Counted from the stretch's first letter, positions 17,626-27,123 are shown. The stretch: 64,000 nucleotides of DNA from Allobosea sp. UNC402CLCol (GCF_000745475.1 NZ_JQJJ01000017.1:1-64000), one strand, 5' to 3'. The notes: generated by a model not told the origin, from the letters alone. Numbers and translations: made by a program.

Positions 17626-18564
17626 ATGTCAGCAAGCCACACACAGGCCGCGACCGCCACTCCCGGGGCTGGTCTTCTTGGCGACACGTCGGACACGCAG
17701 AGCCGAGCTCGCTTTTCGTGGATCCCCTATCTCTGGTTCGCGCCAGCGATCGTCGTCCTGTTTCTGGTTACGCTCTATCCGACGTTCTTCGTTGGTTGGT
17801 TGAGCTTCCAGAAAACGCGGTACTACGAGCTCACAGGGTTCGTAGGCCTGGCGAATTTTTACGAGGTCTTCGGCTCGTCGGCGTTCTGGAACACGGTGTT
17901 TGTCTCGCTGGCCTACGTCGTCGGATCGCTCGCTGGCGCGGTGGTTCTCGGGATGGCCGCAGCCCTCGTGCTGAACAACGCCGGCGCGACCGGTTCGGTC
18001 CTGCGGGTGTTCATTCTGTTCCCCTGGACGCTGTCGATGTCGGTCGTGGGCAGCATATGGCTTTGGCTGCTGAACCCGTCATTCGGGCCTATTCCCTACC
18101 TGATGCAGGCCGTGGGGATCGAGCCTGGTCTCATGTTGGGTGATCCGGGCCTCGCATTGCCCCTGATCATCATCGTCACCGCATGGTGGTCCTTTCCCTA
18201 TGTGATGGTCATGGCCACCGCTGCCATGCAGTCAATTCCCAAGGAGCTTTACGAAGCCGTGGAAATTGACGGCGGCGGGGCGCTCGTCAAGTTTCGCTAT
18301 GTCACCCTGACGCACATCCTTCCGACATTGGGCAGCACTGCACTGACCCTGTCGATCATGTACCTGACCCTCATGACGCTGATTATCGTCATGACTGGCG
18401 GCGGTCCATTGGGTTCAACGACGACATTGAGCTTCGAGGCGTTCCGCGGAACCGTTCAGGCCGTCAATATTGGGCCCACGGCTGTCGTCTCCATCGTTGT
18501 TCTGTTGATCAACGTTGCGCTCGGTGTGGTCTACACCCGGCTTACTGGCCGCGTCACTGGATAG
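17626..18564 (+). CDS. ABC sugar transporter permease, MalF type
   Basis: A 312-residue inner-membrane permease with six predicted helices. The first helix is FAPAIVVLFLVTLYPTFFVG. The EAA loop that docks on the ATPase is PKELYEAVEIDGGGALVKF (about residues 205-223). I chose ATG 17626 (MSASHTQAA), since the longer frame overlaps the end of the ATPase. It pairs with the permease that starts ten bases after its stop. Confidence 0.94.
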   Translation: MSASHTQAATATPGAGLLGDTSDTQSRARFSWIPYLWFAPAIVVLFLVTLYPTFFVGWLSFQKTRYYELTGFVGLANFYEVFGSSAFWNTVFVSLAYVVGSLAGAVVLGMAAALVLNNAGATGSVLRVFILFPWTLSMSVVGSIWLWLLNPSFGPIPYLMQAVGIEPGLMLGDPGLALPLIIIVTAWWSFPYVMVMATAAMQSIPKELYEAVEIDGGGALVKFRYVTLTHILPTLGSTALTLSIMYLTLMTLIIVMTGGGPLGSTTTLSFEAFRGTVQAVNIGPTAVVSIVVLLINVALGVVYTRLTGRVTG

Positions 18565-18574
18565 GATCTGTCAT

Positions 18575-19423
18575 ATGAGCGCCGCCATATCCTCCGGTCG
18601 CCCGAATGGGCGAATCCCCGCAATCCTCCTGTCCTTCATCTTTGCGGTCATTGTGCTCGGGCCTGTGGCGTGGGCCCTGGCGACTTCGTTCAAGACCGAA
18701 GTCGAAGCCGTGGCCGTGCCGCCGACGCTCTGGCCCAGCACTGCGACATTGGAAAACTACCTCAAAGTGTTTCGCGACCAGTCGTTCCTTCGGGATTTCT
18801 GGAATTCCGTCGCCTATTCCGTTGGCGCCGTGGCTCTCGCCCTGCTGGTCGGGATCCCCGCGGGCTACGCAGCCGCGCGCTTCTCGTTCAAAGGCAAGCG
18901 CACTCTGATGCTGACGATTCTGGCAACCTCGATGGTGCCGGGCGTCGCGCTCCTGGTCCCGACGTTCTACCTGCTCGACTCGATCGGGCTGCTCAACAGC
19001 GGGATCGTCGTGACGATCATCCTGTCGGCGAGGATCATTCCCCAGACGGTGTGGTTCATTGCGAACTTCGTCGAAGCCGTTCCTGTGGAGATTGAAGACT
19101 CCGCCTTCATGGATGGCGCAAACCGCTTTCAGATCATCTGGCACCTCATCCTTCCGCTGATCCGGCCGGGCATCGCCGCAGTCGCAACCATCGGCATCGT
19201 CACGACCTGGAACGACTACATCACGGTTGCCGTCTTTGCGCCCGAGGTCGCCAAGCGGACTCTTCAGGTTGCGCTGGTCAACCAGGTCTTCGACGCGGTC
19301 GGCATCTCGTGGTCTTACATGATGGCCTTCGTCGTCATCGCATCCATGCCGGTCATTCTCATGTTCGGTCTGGTTCAGAAGTGGTTCATCTCCGGCCTTA
19401 CGGCAGGGGCTGTGAAAGGCTGA
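18575..19423 (+). CDS. ABC sugar transporter permease, MalG type
   Basis: A 282-residue permease with six helices and an EAA loop PVEIEDSAFMDGANRFQIIW. It ends FISGLTAGAVKG, the usual MalG-family tail. The ATG at 18575 lies ten bases after the stop of the previous permease. Its C-terminal region is the template by which the decayed permease at 9086-9265 can be recognised. Confidence 0.94.
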   Translation: MSAAISSGRPNGRIPAILLSFIFAVIVLGPVAWALATSFKTEVEAVAVPPTLWPSTATLENYLKVFRDQSFLRDFWNSVAYSVGAVALALLVGIPAGYAAARFSFKGKRTLMLTILATSMVPGVALLVPTFYLLDSIGLLNSGIVVTIILSARIIPQTVWFIANFVEAVPVEIEDSAFMDGANRFQIIWHLILPLIRPGIAAVATIGIVTTWNDYITVAVFAPEVAKRTLQVALVNQVFDAVGISWSYMMAFVVIASMPVILMFGLVQKWFISGLTAGAVKG

Positions 19424-19481
19424 TCGGCAGGAATTCTTACCCGCGCGCCAGAATTACCAACGAGAGAGAGGGGAAACACTC

Positions 19482-20780
19482 ATGAGCGCTACGTCACGAC
19501 GCACATTGATCAAGGCAGCAGTCGCATTGACCGTCTGCGCCGGCGTATCCGCTTCCTTCACGGAGCGCGCCGCCGCCCAAGCGACGGAAATCGTCTACTC
19601 GACGTTCCTCGACCCCAATAATGCCAATGATCCTCGGTCTGCAGCCCAGACGAAGATGATTCAGGCTTTCGAGAGCAAGCACCCGGACATCAAAATTCGT
19701 CTTCTGGTCGATCCCACGGGCCAGACGGTAACAAGGGCGGTCAAATCCCGCAGCGAAACGCCCGACGTCATCCGGGTCGTCAGCTTCGGTCTTCCCGAAT
19801 ACGCGGCCACGGGCAATCTCCTGGCGTTGAACGACCTCGTCAAAAAGGATGGGATTCCGGATGACGACTGGTTGCTGCCGCTCTCGACGGCGCAGATCGA
19901 CGGCAAGCTCTACGGCCTCCCCCAGGACTTCCGCATCCCGATCCTGGTCTACCGCAAGGGCGCCCTTCAGGAAGCGGGCGTGACGCCGCCGACGACGTGG
20001 GAGGAGGTCTGCGCGGCTGGACCAAAGTTCAAGCAGCCGAACATCAACGGTTTCGCCGTCCCGCTCGGCGCGACCGGCGGCATTGGTGGTGCCCAAAGCC
20101 TCGCGGAGTTCTTCCTCAGCACAATGCTCGTGGGCTCGGACGGGCGTTACTTCGCGCCGGACGGCAAGATCGCGTTCTCGAAAGAGAACTTCATCCGCGC
20201 CGGAGCGACCATCAAGGACCTGTTCACCAAATGTAAGGTGACGTCGCTGCGCAGCGCGCAGATGGGGATCAACGAGGTCCATGACGGCCTTCGGTCCGGC
20301 ACGATCGCGATGACGAATTTCGGCTTGTACCGCTTCAAGACGGTCCAGACGCAAGGAGCAGGAGACGATCTGGCCTGGGCCCCGGCCCCGTCCTACATGC
20401 CGTCGGACAAGCAGACCGTCTACAGCTATTCGATCGCCCTGAACAAGAATTCCAAGAAGCAGGATGCCGCCTGGACCTTCATGAAGTTCGTCATCTCCCC
20501 GGAGGCGCAGGTGATCGCGGCCGAGGGCGGCGAGGTGGTTTCCAGGAAGTCGACCTATACCGCGCCCTATCTGCAGAGCGAAGCCGCTGCGAACCAGAAG
20601 CGCTGGGCCGAACTGGTCAGTCAGCGCGGCCAGGCGGTCTCTTATTCGCCCATTCTGTCGACCTTCCACACCATCCTTGGCGAAGCTTTCCAGAGGATGG
20701 TGCTGAAGGATGAGACGCCCGAAAACGCCTATGCGGAAGTCGTCAAGCGCTACGACGAGGCGCTGACCAAGGCGCAGTGA
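19482..20780 (+). CDS. ABC sugar transporter substrate-binding protein
   Basis: A 432-residue family 1 periplasmic binding protein. The signal peptide is TSRRTLIKAAVALTVCAGVS with cleavage near AAA/QAT (about residue 31); the SRRTLIK run resembles a Tat signal. The mature part begins TEIVYSTFLDPNNANDPRSA. GAGAGAGGGG lies upstream of the ATG. It completes the MalKFGE-type importer. The paralogue at 7718-9031 is encoded in the opposite arm. Confidence 0.95.
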   Translation: MSATSRRTLIKAAVALTVCAGVSASFTERAAAQATEIVYSTFLDPNNANDPRSAAQTKMIQAFESKHPDIKIRLLVDPTGQTVTRAVKSRSETPDVIRVVSFGLPEYAATGNLLALNDLVKKDGIPDDDWLLPLSTAQIDGKLYGLPQDFRIPILVYRKGALQEAGVTPPTTWEEVCAAGPKFKQPNINGFAVPLGATGGIGGAQSLAEFFLSTMLVGSDGRYFAPDGKIAFSKENFIRAGATIKDLFTKCKVTSLRSAQMGINEVHDGLRSGTIAMTNFGLYRFKTVQTQGAGDDLAWAPAPSYMPSDKQTVYSYSIALNKNSKKQDAAWTFMKFVISPEAQVIAAEGGEVVSRKSTYTAPYLQSEAAANQKRWAELVSQRGQAVSYSPILSTFHTILGEAFQRMVLKDETPENAYAEVVKRYDEALTKAQ

Positions 20781-20847
20781 TCGCACCACAAGGCCAGGCG
20801 GGTGGGACGGGCATTCCTGCCCACCCGCAGTTCATGGAGAGTCACAT

Positions 20848-21696
20848 ATGAAGTTGTTTCGCTACGGACCGGCGGGCGGGGAGCGGCCTGCTCTTCTCGA
20901 AAGCGACGGCACGATCCGGGATCTCAGCGGGGTCGTTCAGGACGTCAACGGCGCGACCGTGACCCCCGATGGACTTCGACGGATTGCAGCGCGCGACCCC
21001 AAAACGCTGCCTGTCATTGAGCAGGTCGATCGGATCGGCCCCTGCCTCAGCGGCGTGGGCAAGTTCATCTGCATCGGGCTCAATTACATCGATCACGCGC
21101 GAGAGACGGGCAACCAGGCGCCCGCCGAGCCCGTCGTGTTCATGAAGGCGACGAGCGCGATCGTCGGCCCCAACGACAACATCGTCCAGCCCCGCGGGTC
21201 CACCAAGCTCGACTGGGAGGTCGAGTTGGGGGTCGTGATCGGAACCAAGGCAAAATATGTGTCGGAGGCGCGTGCCCTCGACCATGTCGCGGGCTACTTC
21301 CTCGCCAATGACGTGTCTGAACGGGCGCTGCAGAGCGAGGGCACCGGTCAGTGGACCAAGGGCAAGAGCTGCGACACCTTCGGGCCGATCGGGCCTTGGT
21401 TCGTCACCGCTGACGAGGTCCCGAACCCTCAGGCGCTGCGGCTTTGGCTCGATGTCGATGGCGTCCGGCGCCAGGACGGCACGACCGCGAACATGATCTT
21501 CAGCGTCGCTCAAATCGTGAGCTATCTCAGCGGGCTCATGACGCTTCACCCCGGCGACGTGATCATCACGGGAACGCCGGCTGGCGTCGCCCAGGGAATG
21601 AAGCCTCCCGCCTATCTGCGCCCCGGGCAAGTCATCACGCTCGGCATCGAGGGACTGGGCGAACAGAGGCAGACCGTCATCGCTGACGCAGCCTGA
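20848..21696 (+). CDS. Fumarylacetoacetate hydrolase (FAH) family protein
   Basis: A 282-residue FAH-fold enzyme. The metal ligands are seen in KLDWEVELGVVIG (Glu pair) and YFLANDVSER (Asp). The GKSCDTFGPIGPW segment and the DVIITGTPAGVAQGM loop are typical of the subgroup that includes 2,4-diketo-3-deoxy-L-fuconate and -rhamnonate hydrolases and ureidoglycolate-lyase-like proteins. The location after the sugar importer and opposite sugar-acid dehydrogenases and a dehydratase supports cleavage of a 2,4-diketo-3-deoxy acid into pyruvate and a hydroxy acid. The exact substrate is inferred, not shown. Confidence 0.93.
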   Translation: MKLFRYGPAGGERPALLESDGTIRDLSGVVQDVNGATVTPDGLRRIAARDPKTLPVIEQVDRIGPCLSGVGKFICIGLNYIDHARETGNQAPAEPVVFMKATSAIVGPNDNIVQPRGSTKLDWEVELGVVIGTKAKYVSEARALDHVAGYFLANDVSERALQSEGTGQWTKGKSCDTFGPIGPWFVTADEVPNPQALRLWLDVDGVRRQDGTTANMIFSVAQIVSYLSGLMTLHPGDVIITGTPAGVAQGMKPPAYLRPGQVITLGIEGLGEQRQTVIADAA

Positions 21697-21827
21697 TCAC
21701 ATCTCCGCGGTGAGCGATCCCTCCTGCTGCAGTGTCAGTGCGATCGCTCATCGATCGGAGCACAGCGCGAGCAGTCAACTCTCCGTGTCGTCATCGGCCT
21801 GGATAGGCCATAGGCAAAGAGGTCAGA

Positions 21828-22592
21828 ATGGCTCTTGAGCATTCGCGCCCTTCCGAAAACCAATCTTTCGCAGATGAGCTGGTCCGCGCCCATCTGACTG
21901 GAAAGAGGGTTGCTTCCCCCTCGATGCCGGTGCCGCACAGTCCAGTGAGTGCCATGCAGGTACAGGCCTCGGTGCAGGAGCGGCTTGCTCGACCCGTGGG
22001 TGGCTGGAAAGTGGCGATAGGGCCGCAGCAATTGCCGGTCGCCGCCCCGCTCTTGTATCTATATCCCGACGCGGCGGAGATTTCCCTGTTCCCCGACTGC
22101 ACCATAGAGGTCGAGCTCGCGGTTCACCTCCGTCAAGATCTTCCAAGGCGTGAGACCGGGGCTTATCAGCGCTGCGATATTCTTGATGCGATCGAGAACG
22201 TCGTGCTTGGAATCGAGGTCATCGGCGGACGGTTCGACAGCGCGGCCAGCGTGCCATTCCTGTCCTTTCTCGCGGATAATCTCGGAAATAGGGGGTATGT
22301 CGTTGGCGAAAGCGTCCCGCTCTCCGCCCTCAGCGAGATCAATGGCCTCGCATGCGACGTGATGCTGAACGGACAGCCTCTCTATGAGGCCCCTGCATCC
22401 CATCCCGCGGGAGATCCGTTATTGCCATTGCTGGCTTATGCAAACGCGCAAAGCGACAATCTCGGAGGATTGAAGGCGGGACAGCTCGTGACCACGGGGA
22501 GCCTTTGCGGCGTCCTGCCGATCCGCGCCGCTGGGCTGTTGGAAACTCGTATTTCGCAGCTAGGCCGGATTTCCGTGCGCTTTTCTGAATAG
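21828..22592 (+). CDS. MhpD-like 2-keto-4-pentenoate hydratase family protein
   Basis: A 254-residue member of the hydratase/decarboxylase branch of the FAH superfamily. Metal-binding acidic residues are in CTIEVELAVHLRQDLP, and VVLGIEVIGGRFD is the family core. It ends in a GQLVTTGSLCGVLPI segment where the family usually has TGS. It lies 131 bases after the FAH gene and could hydrate or isomerise a 2-keto-3-deoxy acid in the same pathway. Confidence 0.88.
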   Translation: MALEHSRPSENQSFADELVRAHLTGKRVASPSMPVPHSPVSAMQVQASVQERLARPVGGWKVAIGPQQLPVAAPLLYLYPDAAEISLFPDCTIEVELAVHLRQDLPRRETGAYQRCDILDAIENVVLGIEVIGGRFDSAASVPFLSFLADNLGNRGYVVGESVPLSALSEINGLACDVMLNGQPLYEAPASHPAGDPLLPLLAYANAQSDNLGGLKAGQLVTTGSLCGVLPIRAAGLLETRISQLGRISVRFSE

Positions 22593-23233
22593 TGCCGGAT
22601 TTCGCTCGCCGCGCGCATTGAGGGCAGACCCTCGTTGCGTGTCCACTCCGCTGACGGGGGTGCCGGTCGACCCCACGCATCAATCAAGCCGGCGTAAGCC
22701 TTTTTTGAGCCCGGGGTCGCCCGACGGCTAGGTCGAGTAGCAAGATGTGCCGCTTGTCTGAACTTCATAAGAACCCGCTCGTCGTGCTCGACGACGCCGA
22801 TCTGAAGGTCGCCGTCGAGATCGCGGTCAACGGCGCCTTCTTCTCCACCGGCCAGCGCTGCACCGCGTCCTCGCGCCTGATCGTCCAGGCCGGCATCCGC
22901 AGCTTTGGAAAACGGCACTCCCGCGCGCGCGAAGAATGGCCGGGGCGACGCGTTTTTCGCCGCGGTCACAACAGCATTACGTAATTGAATTGTCTTCGAC
23001 CGAGACGCTCGGGCGCGAAACGGCATGAGAAAGCCCATCCGCCGCAATTCTTGATCTGGACCGCAAAATTCTTTCGAACGAATCGGTTTGAGCGTCCGCT
23101 TTCCGACCGTGGCTCAATGACCGCTTCTGGCGCAAAGCCGACCATGTATTGGATGGAAAACAGGACACTCCAGAGAGGCAGGCCATCTGCAGGGGCGGCC
23201 CTTCAAGCAGAAATTTTCGTGCAAAATCCCAGC
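22593..23233. other. Gene-poor stretch with an ALDH relic
   Basis: The 641 bases between the hydratase and the GntR gene contain only the aldehyde dehydrogenase fragment described separately. An opposite-strand frame covering the same bases is its shadow. The remainder shows no family resemblance, no tRNA fold and no transposase. Confidence 0.6.
22769..22897 (+). pseudogene. Internal fragment of an aldehyde dehydrogenase (KGSA-type)
   Basis: The frame reads KNPLVVLDDADLKVAVEIAV then NGAFFSTGQRCTASSRLIVQ. This is the segment around the catalytic Cys of 2,5-dioxovalerate (alpha-ketoglutaric semialdehyde) dehydrogenases, in which GQRCTASSRL holds the nucleophile. Nothing of the remaining 430 residues is found in any nearby frame. 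Sequence after QAGI is unrelated. It is a relic of a pathway gene once linked to the sugar-acid locus. Confidence 0.8.
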
Positions 23234-24016
23234 CTAATTGATGCAAATGGAGCGAGCGCCGCCGCCATTGGCGGATAGCAGCGATCTCAGGTCGACGTCC
23301 TCGCTTTCACGATCCGTAATCAAGGACTTGCGTAGCAGGCCAAGAAATTCTCCGATCATGGAAAGGGCTTTTTCCGATTCCTTTTCCGCGATTCGTTTGA
23401 TGAGCAAGGATTGAAACCGAGCATCGGCCGATAGGAGGCCGCTTCTGTCAAAAAACGATTGTGCGAGAACATATCTGACGGCAAGGCGGGCTAACAGGTG
23501 CGTCAACAGCACATTGCCGTAGACTCCAGCCAGCAGAATCCAAAACTCTGCTCTTAGCTGAAGAGCTCGATCGTGATTGCCTGACGAATCGAACTCAGAC
23601 TGCACCTTGATGTGCTCATCCAGCAAAGCACGATGCTCATCGGAAATGACAACGTCTGAATGCACCAATTGGGTCACCAGATGCGTAACCGTCATCGCGA
23701 ACACTTCCTGCGTCGAGCGTGCGTCCGACAGGTCCAGGACGGCAATGAATGCGCCGCGGTTTTGTGGAAGGTGAACCACCCCCTCCTGTTCTAGGATGTT
23801 AAGAACCTTGCGAACAACCGTGCGGCTGACGCCGAAAACATCTCCTATAATGCTCTCGTTCAGTTTTGTGCCCGGACGAAGCTTTCGTTCGGCAACGCAA
23901 CGCCAGAGCCGCGCATAAATTTGAGCCTCGACACCGCTCAGTGGCACAACACGAAGTGCTTCCGCGGGCATCCGAGAGAGCGCTGGTGAGAGAAAGCTCT
24001 CGTTCTGTCGATTCAT
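23234..24016 (-). CDS. GntR family (FCD/FadR-type) transcriptional regulator
   Basis: A 260-residue repressor. The winged helix occupies about residues 30-95 (VEAQIYARLWRCVAERKLRP, then ESIIGDVFGVSRTVVRKVLN). The all-helical FCD ligand domain follows, with its metal-site histidines poorly conserved. I chose the ATG at 24016; a GTG at 24043 would add nine residues. It lies downstream of, and facing, the sugar locus. Its target may be the porin or a lost operon. Confidence 0.88.
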   Translation of the reverse strand: MNRQNESFLSPALSRMPAEALRVVPLSGVEAQIYARLWRCVAERKLRPGTKLNESIIGDVFGVSRTVVRKVLNILEQEGVVHLPQNRGAFIAVLDLSDARSTQEVFAMTVTHLVTQLVHSDVVISDEHRALLDEHIKVQSEFDSSGNHDRALQLRAEFWILLAGVYGNVLLTHLLARLAVRYVLAQSFFDRSGLLSADARFQSLLIKRIAEKESEKALSMIGEFLGLLRKSLITDRESEDVDLRSLLSANGGGARSICIN

Positions 24017-24728
24017 CAGATCCTGATTGCCGTAATAGACCACATCAGCTCGCCTGGTTGCCCAGGAAGCCGCGTGCAGTCTGCCCCTTTCACGATCACG
24101 TTATCATGATTGGCAGGCCAGAAAAGCCCCTTGTTCACAGGGGACAAGGTTATTCTGGGCTGCATCCGGATTGCTTTAAAAGGATTGCGGGCTCGGTTCC
24201 CGTCCAAAAGCCCCGTCCTCTGGACGCAATGCTATCAGGACTTGCCCGCGTCGCGGTAACGATCCACCGCAAACGTCTTCTCTGAGGCCTGACTCGCGCG
24301 ATCTTACTCGCTCGATCTATTTCTTATTTCGCAGGAATCTCAATGATGGGAACGACGATCGGGATTATTGTTCCCTGAAGCAGATCATATTTCATGCTGG
24401 CGCGGTTTCGATCGCATGAGCGCACTCATGCGATTGGCGCAGCATCGCGCCCTCGGCTCGGCGGACAAGTCATCCGCACAGTCGCCGCGTATGTCGAGGC
24501 TTTTCCAATCGATTCAATGGCGCGATGAGATACAGGATTGCGGATTCGCCCGGCGCAGCGCCAGTGCCAAAAATGCAACATCTGTCGCGTAAGAGAGTCT
24601 GGATCTGATATTCAGATTGATCGGATTTATGTCAACATTGTATCCAGAAAGTGCGCCTACGTCAGCGACAGGCGGTTCAATGCGGCAACATGGTGTCGCT
24701 CCGACTTAACTTTTTGGAGGTTTATCAA
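24017..24728. other. Long intergenic region upstream of the porin
   Basis: About 710 bases without a gene. It holds a short inverted repeat CCTTGT/ACAAGG at 24129-24149, a possible GntR site; the strong palindrome at 24411-24434; and an AT-rich stretch at 24600-24660 that probably carries the porin promoter. GGAGG sits ten bases before the porin ATG. The rest shows nothing recognisable. Confidence 0.6.
24411..24434. repeat. Perfect 10-bp palindromic stem-loop
   Basis: ATCGCATGAG and CTCATGCGAT are exact complements around the four-base loop CGCA. There is no T-run. Its form suggests a dispersed intergenic palindrome of the REP type rather than a terminator. No second copy was noticed in the window. 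Confidence 0.7.
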
Positions 24729-26114
24729 ATGAAGCTCGTCAAGAGCCTCCTCCTCGGTTCCGCCGCCGGCATCGCCGCGGTCGCCGGGGCTCAGGCCGCC
24801 GATCTTCCTTCGCGGAAGGCCGCTCCGGTCGAATACGTTCGCGTCTGCACCGCCTACGGTGCCGGCTTCTTCTATATCCCGGGCACCGACTCCTGCCTGC
24901 GCATCTCGGGCCGCGTTCGCGCCGAGTACGCTGTCGGCAGCCGCTACAGCGACTACCAGGATGCCTACGGCACCCGCGCCCGTGGCCGTCTGAACATCGA
25001 CGTCCGCACCGCGACCGCCTACGGCACGCTGCGCACCTTCATCCGCTACGAGCTGACCAACAACACCGGCATCTACGGCGCCGGCGGCATCACCCCGTTC
25101 AACGTCGGCGCGACTGTCCCGGGCTTCGTCCGCGGCGCTTCGTCGACCTCCACCGGCTCGCTGCTCGACCTGGCCTTCGTCCAGTTCGGCCCGATCACCG
25201 CTGGTCGCGCTCAGTCGTTCTTCGACTTCTATGCCAACGACCTCGGCTTCAACTCGGTTCGCACGTCGGATACGCGCGTCAACCTGCTGGCCTACACCGC
25301 CACCTTCGGTTCGGGCTTCTCGGCCACGATCTCGGCGGAAGACCGCACCTCGGGCACGTCCGGCCGCGAGCTGCCGGGCGCGGCCTTCAACCCGCTGGTC
25401 GGCGGCGCCGCTGCTGCGGCCGTCGTCCAGGGTCAGGACTACCCGGATCTGATCGCGTCGCTGCGCGTCGATCAGGGCTGGGGTTCGGCTCAGCTGTCCG
25501 GCGCTGTCGGCCAGCGTAAGTACGCCACGGCTGCGGCTCTCGGCGCTGTCGACGGCGACGAGATGGTCTGGGCCATCCAGGGTGGCGTGAAGATCAACCT
25601 GCCGATGCTCGCCGCTGGCGACGCCTTCTGGCTGCAGGCTGCTTATGCTGACGGCGCTCTCGGCTATCTCGGCTGGAGCCCGGGCAGCCTGGGTCTCGGC
25701 CGCATCGGCGGTCTGGTGCTGGCTGATGCCGCGCTGAACCCGGTCACCGGCAATGTCGACAACTCGACCGGCTGGTCGGTCGTCGCGGCGTTCCGCCACT
25801 TCTGGACCCCCACCCTGCGCACCGAGATCTTCGGTTCGTACTCCGAGGTGAAGTTCAAGTACCTCGACGCGGCGGCGGTTGCTTTCGGTGGTCTCACCGC
25901 TCGCTCGGCTGATCCGAAGGAGCTCATCCTCGCTGGTAACCTGATCTGGTCGCCGGTCTCCGGCCTGGATATCGGCGTCGAAGTGCTCTACTCGCACCTC
26001 GATATCCGTTCGCCGGTCGGCAGCGTGAGCAACGCCGCTGCTCGCAGCGCGGTCCTCGGCATCAAGTCGGAAGACTCGGTCGCCGGCCGCCTGCGCATCC
26101 AGCGCGACTTCTGA
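24729..26114 (+). CDS. Alphaproteobacterial general porin (Porin_2 family)
   Basis: A 461-residue outer-membrane beta-barrel. The signal peptide MKLVKSLLLGSAAGIAAVAG is cleaved after AQA (about residue 22), and the mature protein begins ADLPSRKAAPVEYVRVCTAY. The two cysteines in VRVCTAYGAGFFYIPGTDSC are the conserved pair of this family. The barrel ends SVAGRLRIQRDF, with the terminal Phe needed for BAM recognition. Codon use is strongly biased to C-ending codons, as for a highly expressed gene. GGAGG lies ten bases before the start. A textbook terminator follows. Confidence 0.96.
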   Translation: MKLVKSLLLGSAAGIAAVAGAQAADLPSRKAAPVEYVRVCTAYGAGFFYIPGTDSCLRISGRVRAEYAVGSRYSDYQDAYGTRARGRLNIDVRTATAYGTLRTFIRYELTNNTGIYGAGGITPFNVGATVPGFVRGASSTSTGSLLDLAFVQFGPITAGRAQSFFDFYANDLGFNSVRTSDTRVNLLAYTATFGSGFSATISAEDRTSGTSGRELPGAAFNPLVGGAAAAAVVQGQDYPDLIASLRVDQGWGSAQLSGAVGQRKYATAAALGAVDGDEMVWAIQGGVKINLPMLAAGDAFWLQAAYADGALGYLGWSPGSLGLGRIGGLVLADAALNPVTGNVDNSTGWSVVAAFRHFWTPTLRTEIFGSYSEVKFKYLDAAAVAFGGLTARSADPKELILAGNLIWSPVSGLDIGVEVLYSHLDIRSPVGSVSNAAARSAVLGIKSEDSVAGRLRIQRDF

Positions 26115-26138
26115 TCGCCTCTCGCGATCCTAGTCGGA

Positions 26139-26166
26139 AGCCCCGGGGAAACCCGGGGCTTTTTTT
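26139..26166 (+). terminator. Rho-independent terminator of the porin gene
   Basis: AGCCCCGGG and CCCGGGGCT form nine perfect pairs around GAAA, followed by six T. It starts 24 bases after the porin stop. Confidence 0.95.
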
Positions 26167-26559
26167 CTGGCGGCATTCCTCTCCGGCACCGGCTTGATCA
26201 GCATTGTTATCGCCACTCGATCTTCATCGACCCGCAGCTTGCTGTGCCGCAACCTCCCGGATCCGTATCCCGTTTGCGGGGAGCGGCTTGGGGGTAGCTA
26301 TCATCCAGATCGAGTTGGGGCGGAGACGGGCCAAAGCCAGTTGTTCAGATAATGGAATTTGTCCACCAATCCGATTGAGAATGATTCATGAGTCAATTCG
26401 ATTCTGTATTGACTAAGTGCGGGGCACATGGCACGTCTGATGGTAGACAATGATCCGATCGAGTTTCGAGACCCGACCCTCTATTGTCTAAAAGCGGCCT
26501 GCGTTGCCCAATCAGCGGAGGCTAAGTGAGTACTCGATAGTATTCGCTGACAGCTGAAG

Positions 26560-26592
26560 ATGTGGAGCGCGCCGACCCCGGCGCCTCCACAT
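26560..26592. terminator. Long GC-rich hairpin, possible terminator of a small RNA
   Basis: ATGTGGAG pairs with CTCCACAT, and GCGCCG with CGGCGC, around ACCC with one bulge. This gives a fourteen-pair stem. TTTGTT follows on the plus strand, a weak U-tract. No coding gene ends just before it. Confidence 0.55.
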
Positions 26593-26994
26593 TTGTTGCG
26601 TTAAAGCATGCTCGGTTCGGTTATCACGGCGGGTGCAATTGGCGCCGTGCCGAGGCCCCAGCCAATGCGAGTTCCTCCGCCTGACATCTCGGCTTTTCCT
26701 GCGTCTGGAGAGTCTCTCCATGAACGACGAAAAGCACGTTCGAATCGAACATCCGCTCCCAGGCACGCCTCCAGCATCCGCTTCTGGCGCGATCCGGCCC
26801 CGTTGGGAAATAGTTGCAGAGCGGCGCTATGGAGCGCTCCCTTCCCGCGCATCCTTCCTTGGGCGGCCGAGTGTTCGCAGTTCTGTATCGGTATGACCGA
26901 AATGGCGCGCCAAAAGGTTCGAACTCAATCCTGCGGAAGGGGCTATTGGCGTCAGATCGCCGCTGCTAACGAATGCTGGAATCGGTAGTTGCGT

Positions 26995-27123
26995 GCCCTC
27001 GCAACCACCGATGCAGACACTCCCGCGAGCCCGCTTCGGGAGTGTTCGTTTTTGTAACCCCGCCAAGGGCTTGCCGCCCGGTCTAAGCGAAGATCGTGCC
27101 GAGCTCGCCGCGCAGCGTCGCAA
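26995..27123 (+). repeat. Copy B of the tRNA-3'-end/terminator repeat
   Basis: GCCCTCGCAACCA resembles the last 13 bases of the initiator tRNA (12 of 13). The segment then continues colinearly with copy A for 129 bases. Within it a terminator (27017-27053) replaces the one after the tRNA, and the last 62 bases match copy A at 54 positions. Upstream of 26995 there is no tRNA body. The first bases also belong to a local hairpin (26982-27011), so part of the tRNA likeness could be chance. Confidence 0.6.
27017..27053 (+). terminator. Plus-strand rho-independent terminator in repeat copy B
   Basis: ACACTCCCG and CGGGAGTGT form nine perfect pairs around an eleven-base loop, followed by TCGTTTTT. 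No intact plus-strand gene ends before it. This is what one expects if a tRNA-like transcription unit once stood here. Confidence 0.75.

Noticed and set aside
26601-26988. Overlapping short frames on both strands after the porin
   Set aside because: No family motif, no ribosome sites and contradictory frames; probably non-coding or decayed.
26930-27008. A complete second tRNA before repeat copy B
   Set aside because: Although the 3' end and a CTGCTAA loop-like run occur, no cloverleaf with acceptor, D and T arms can be folded.
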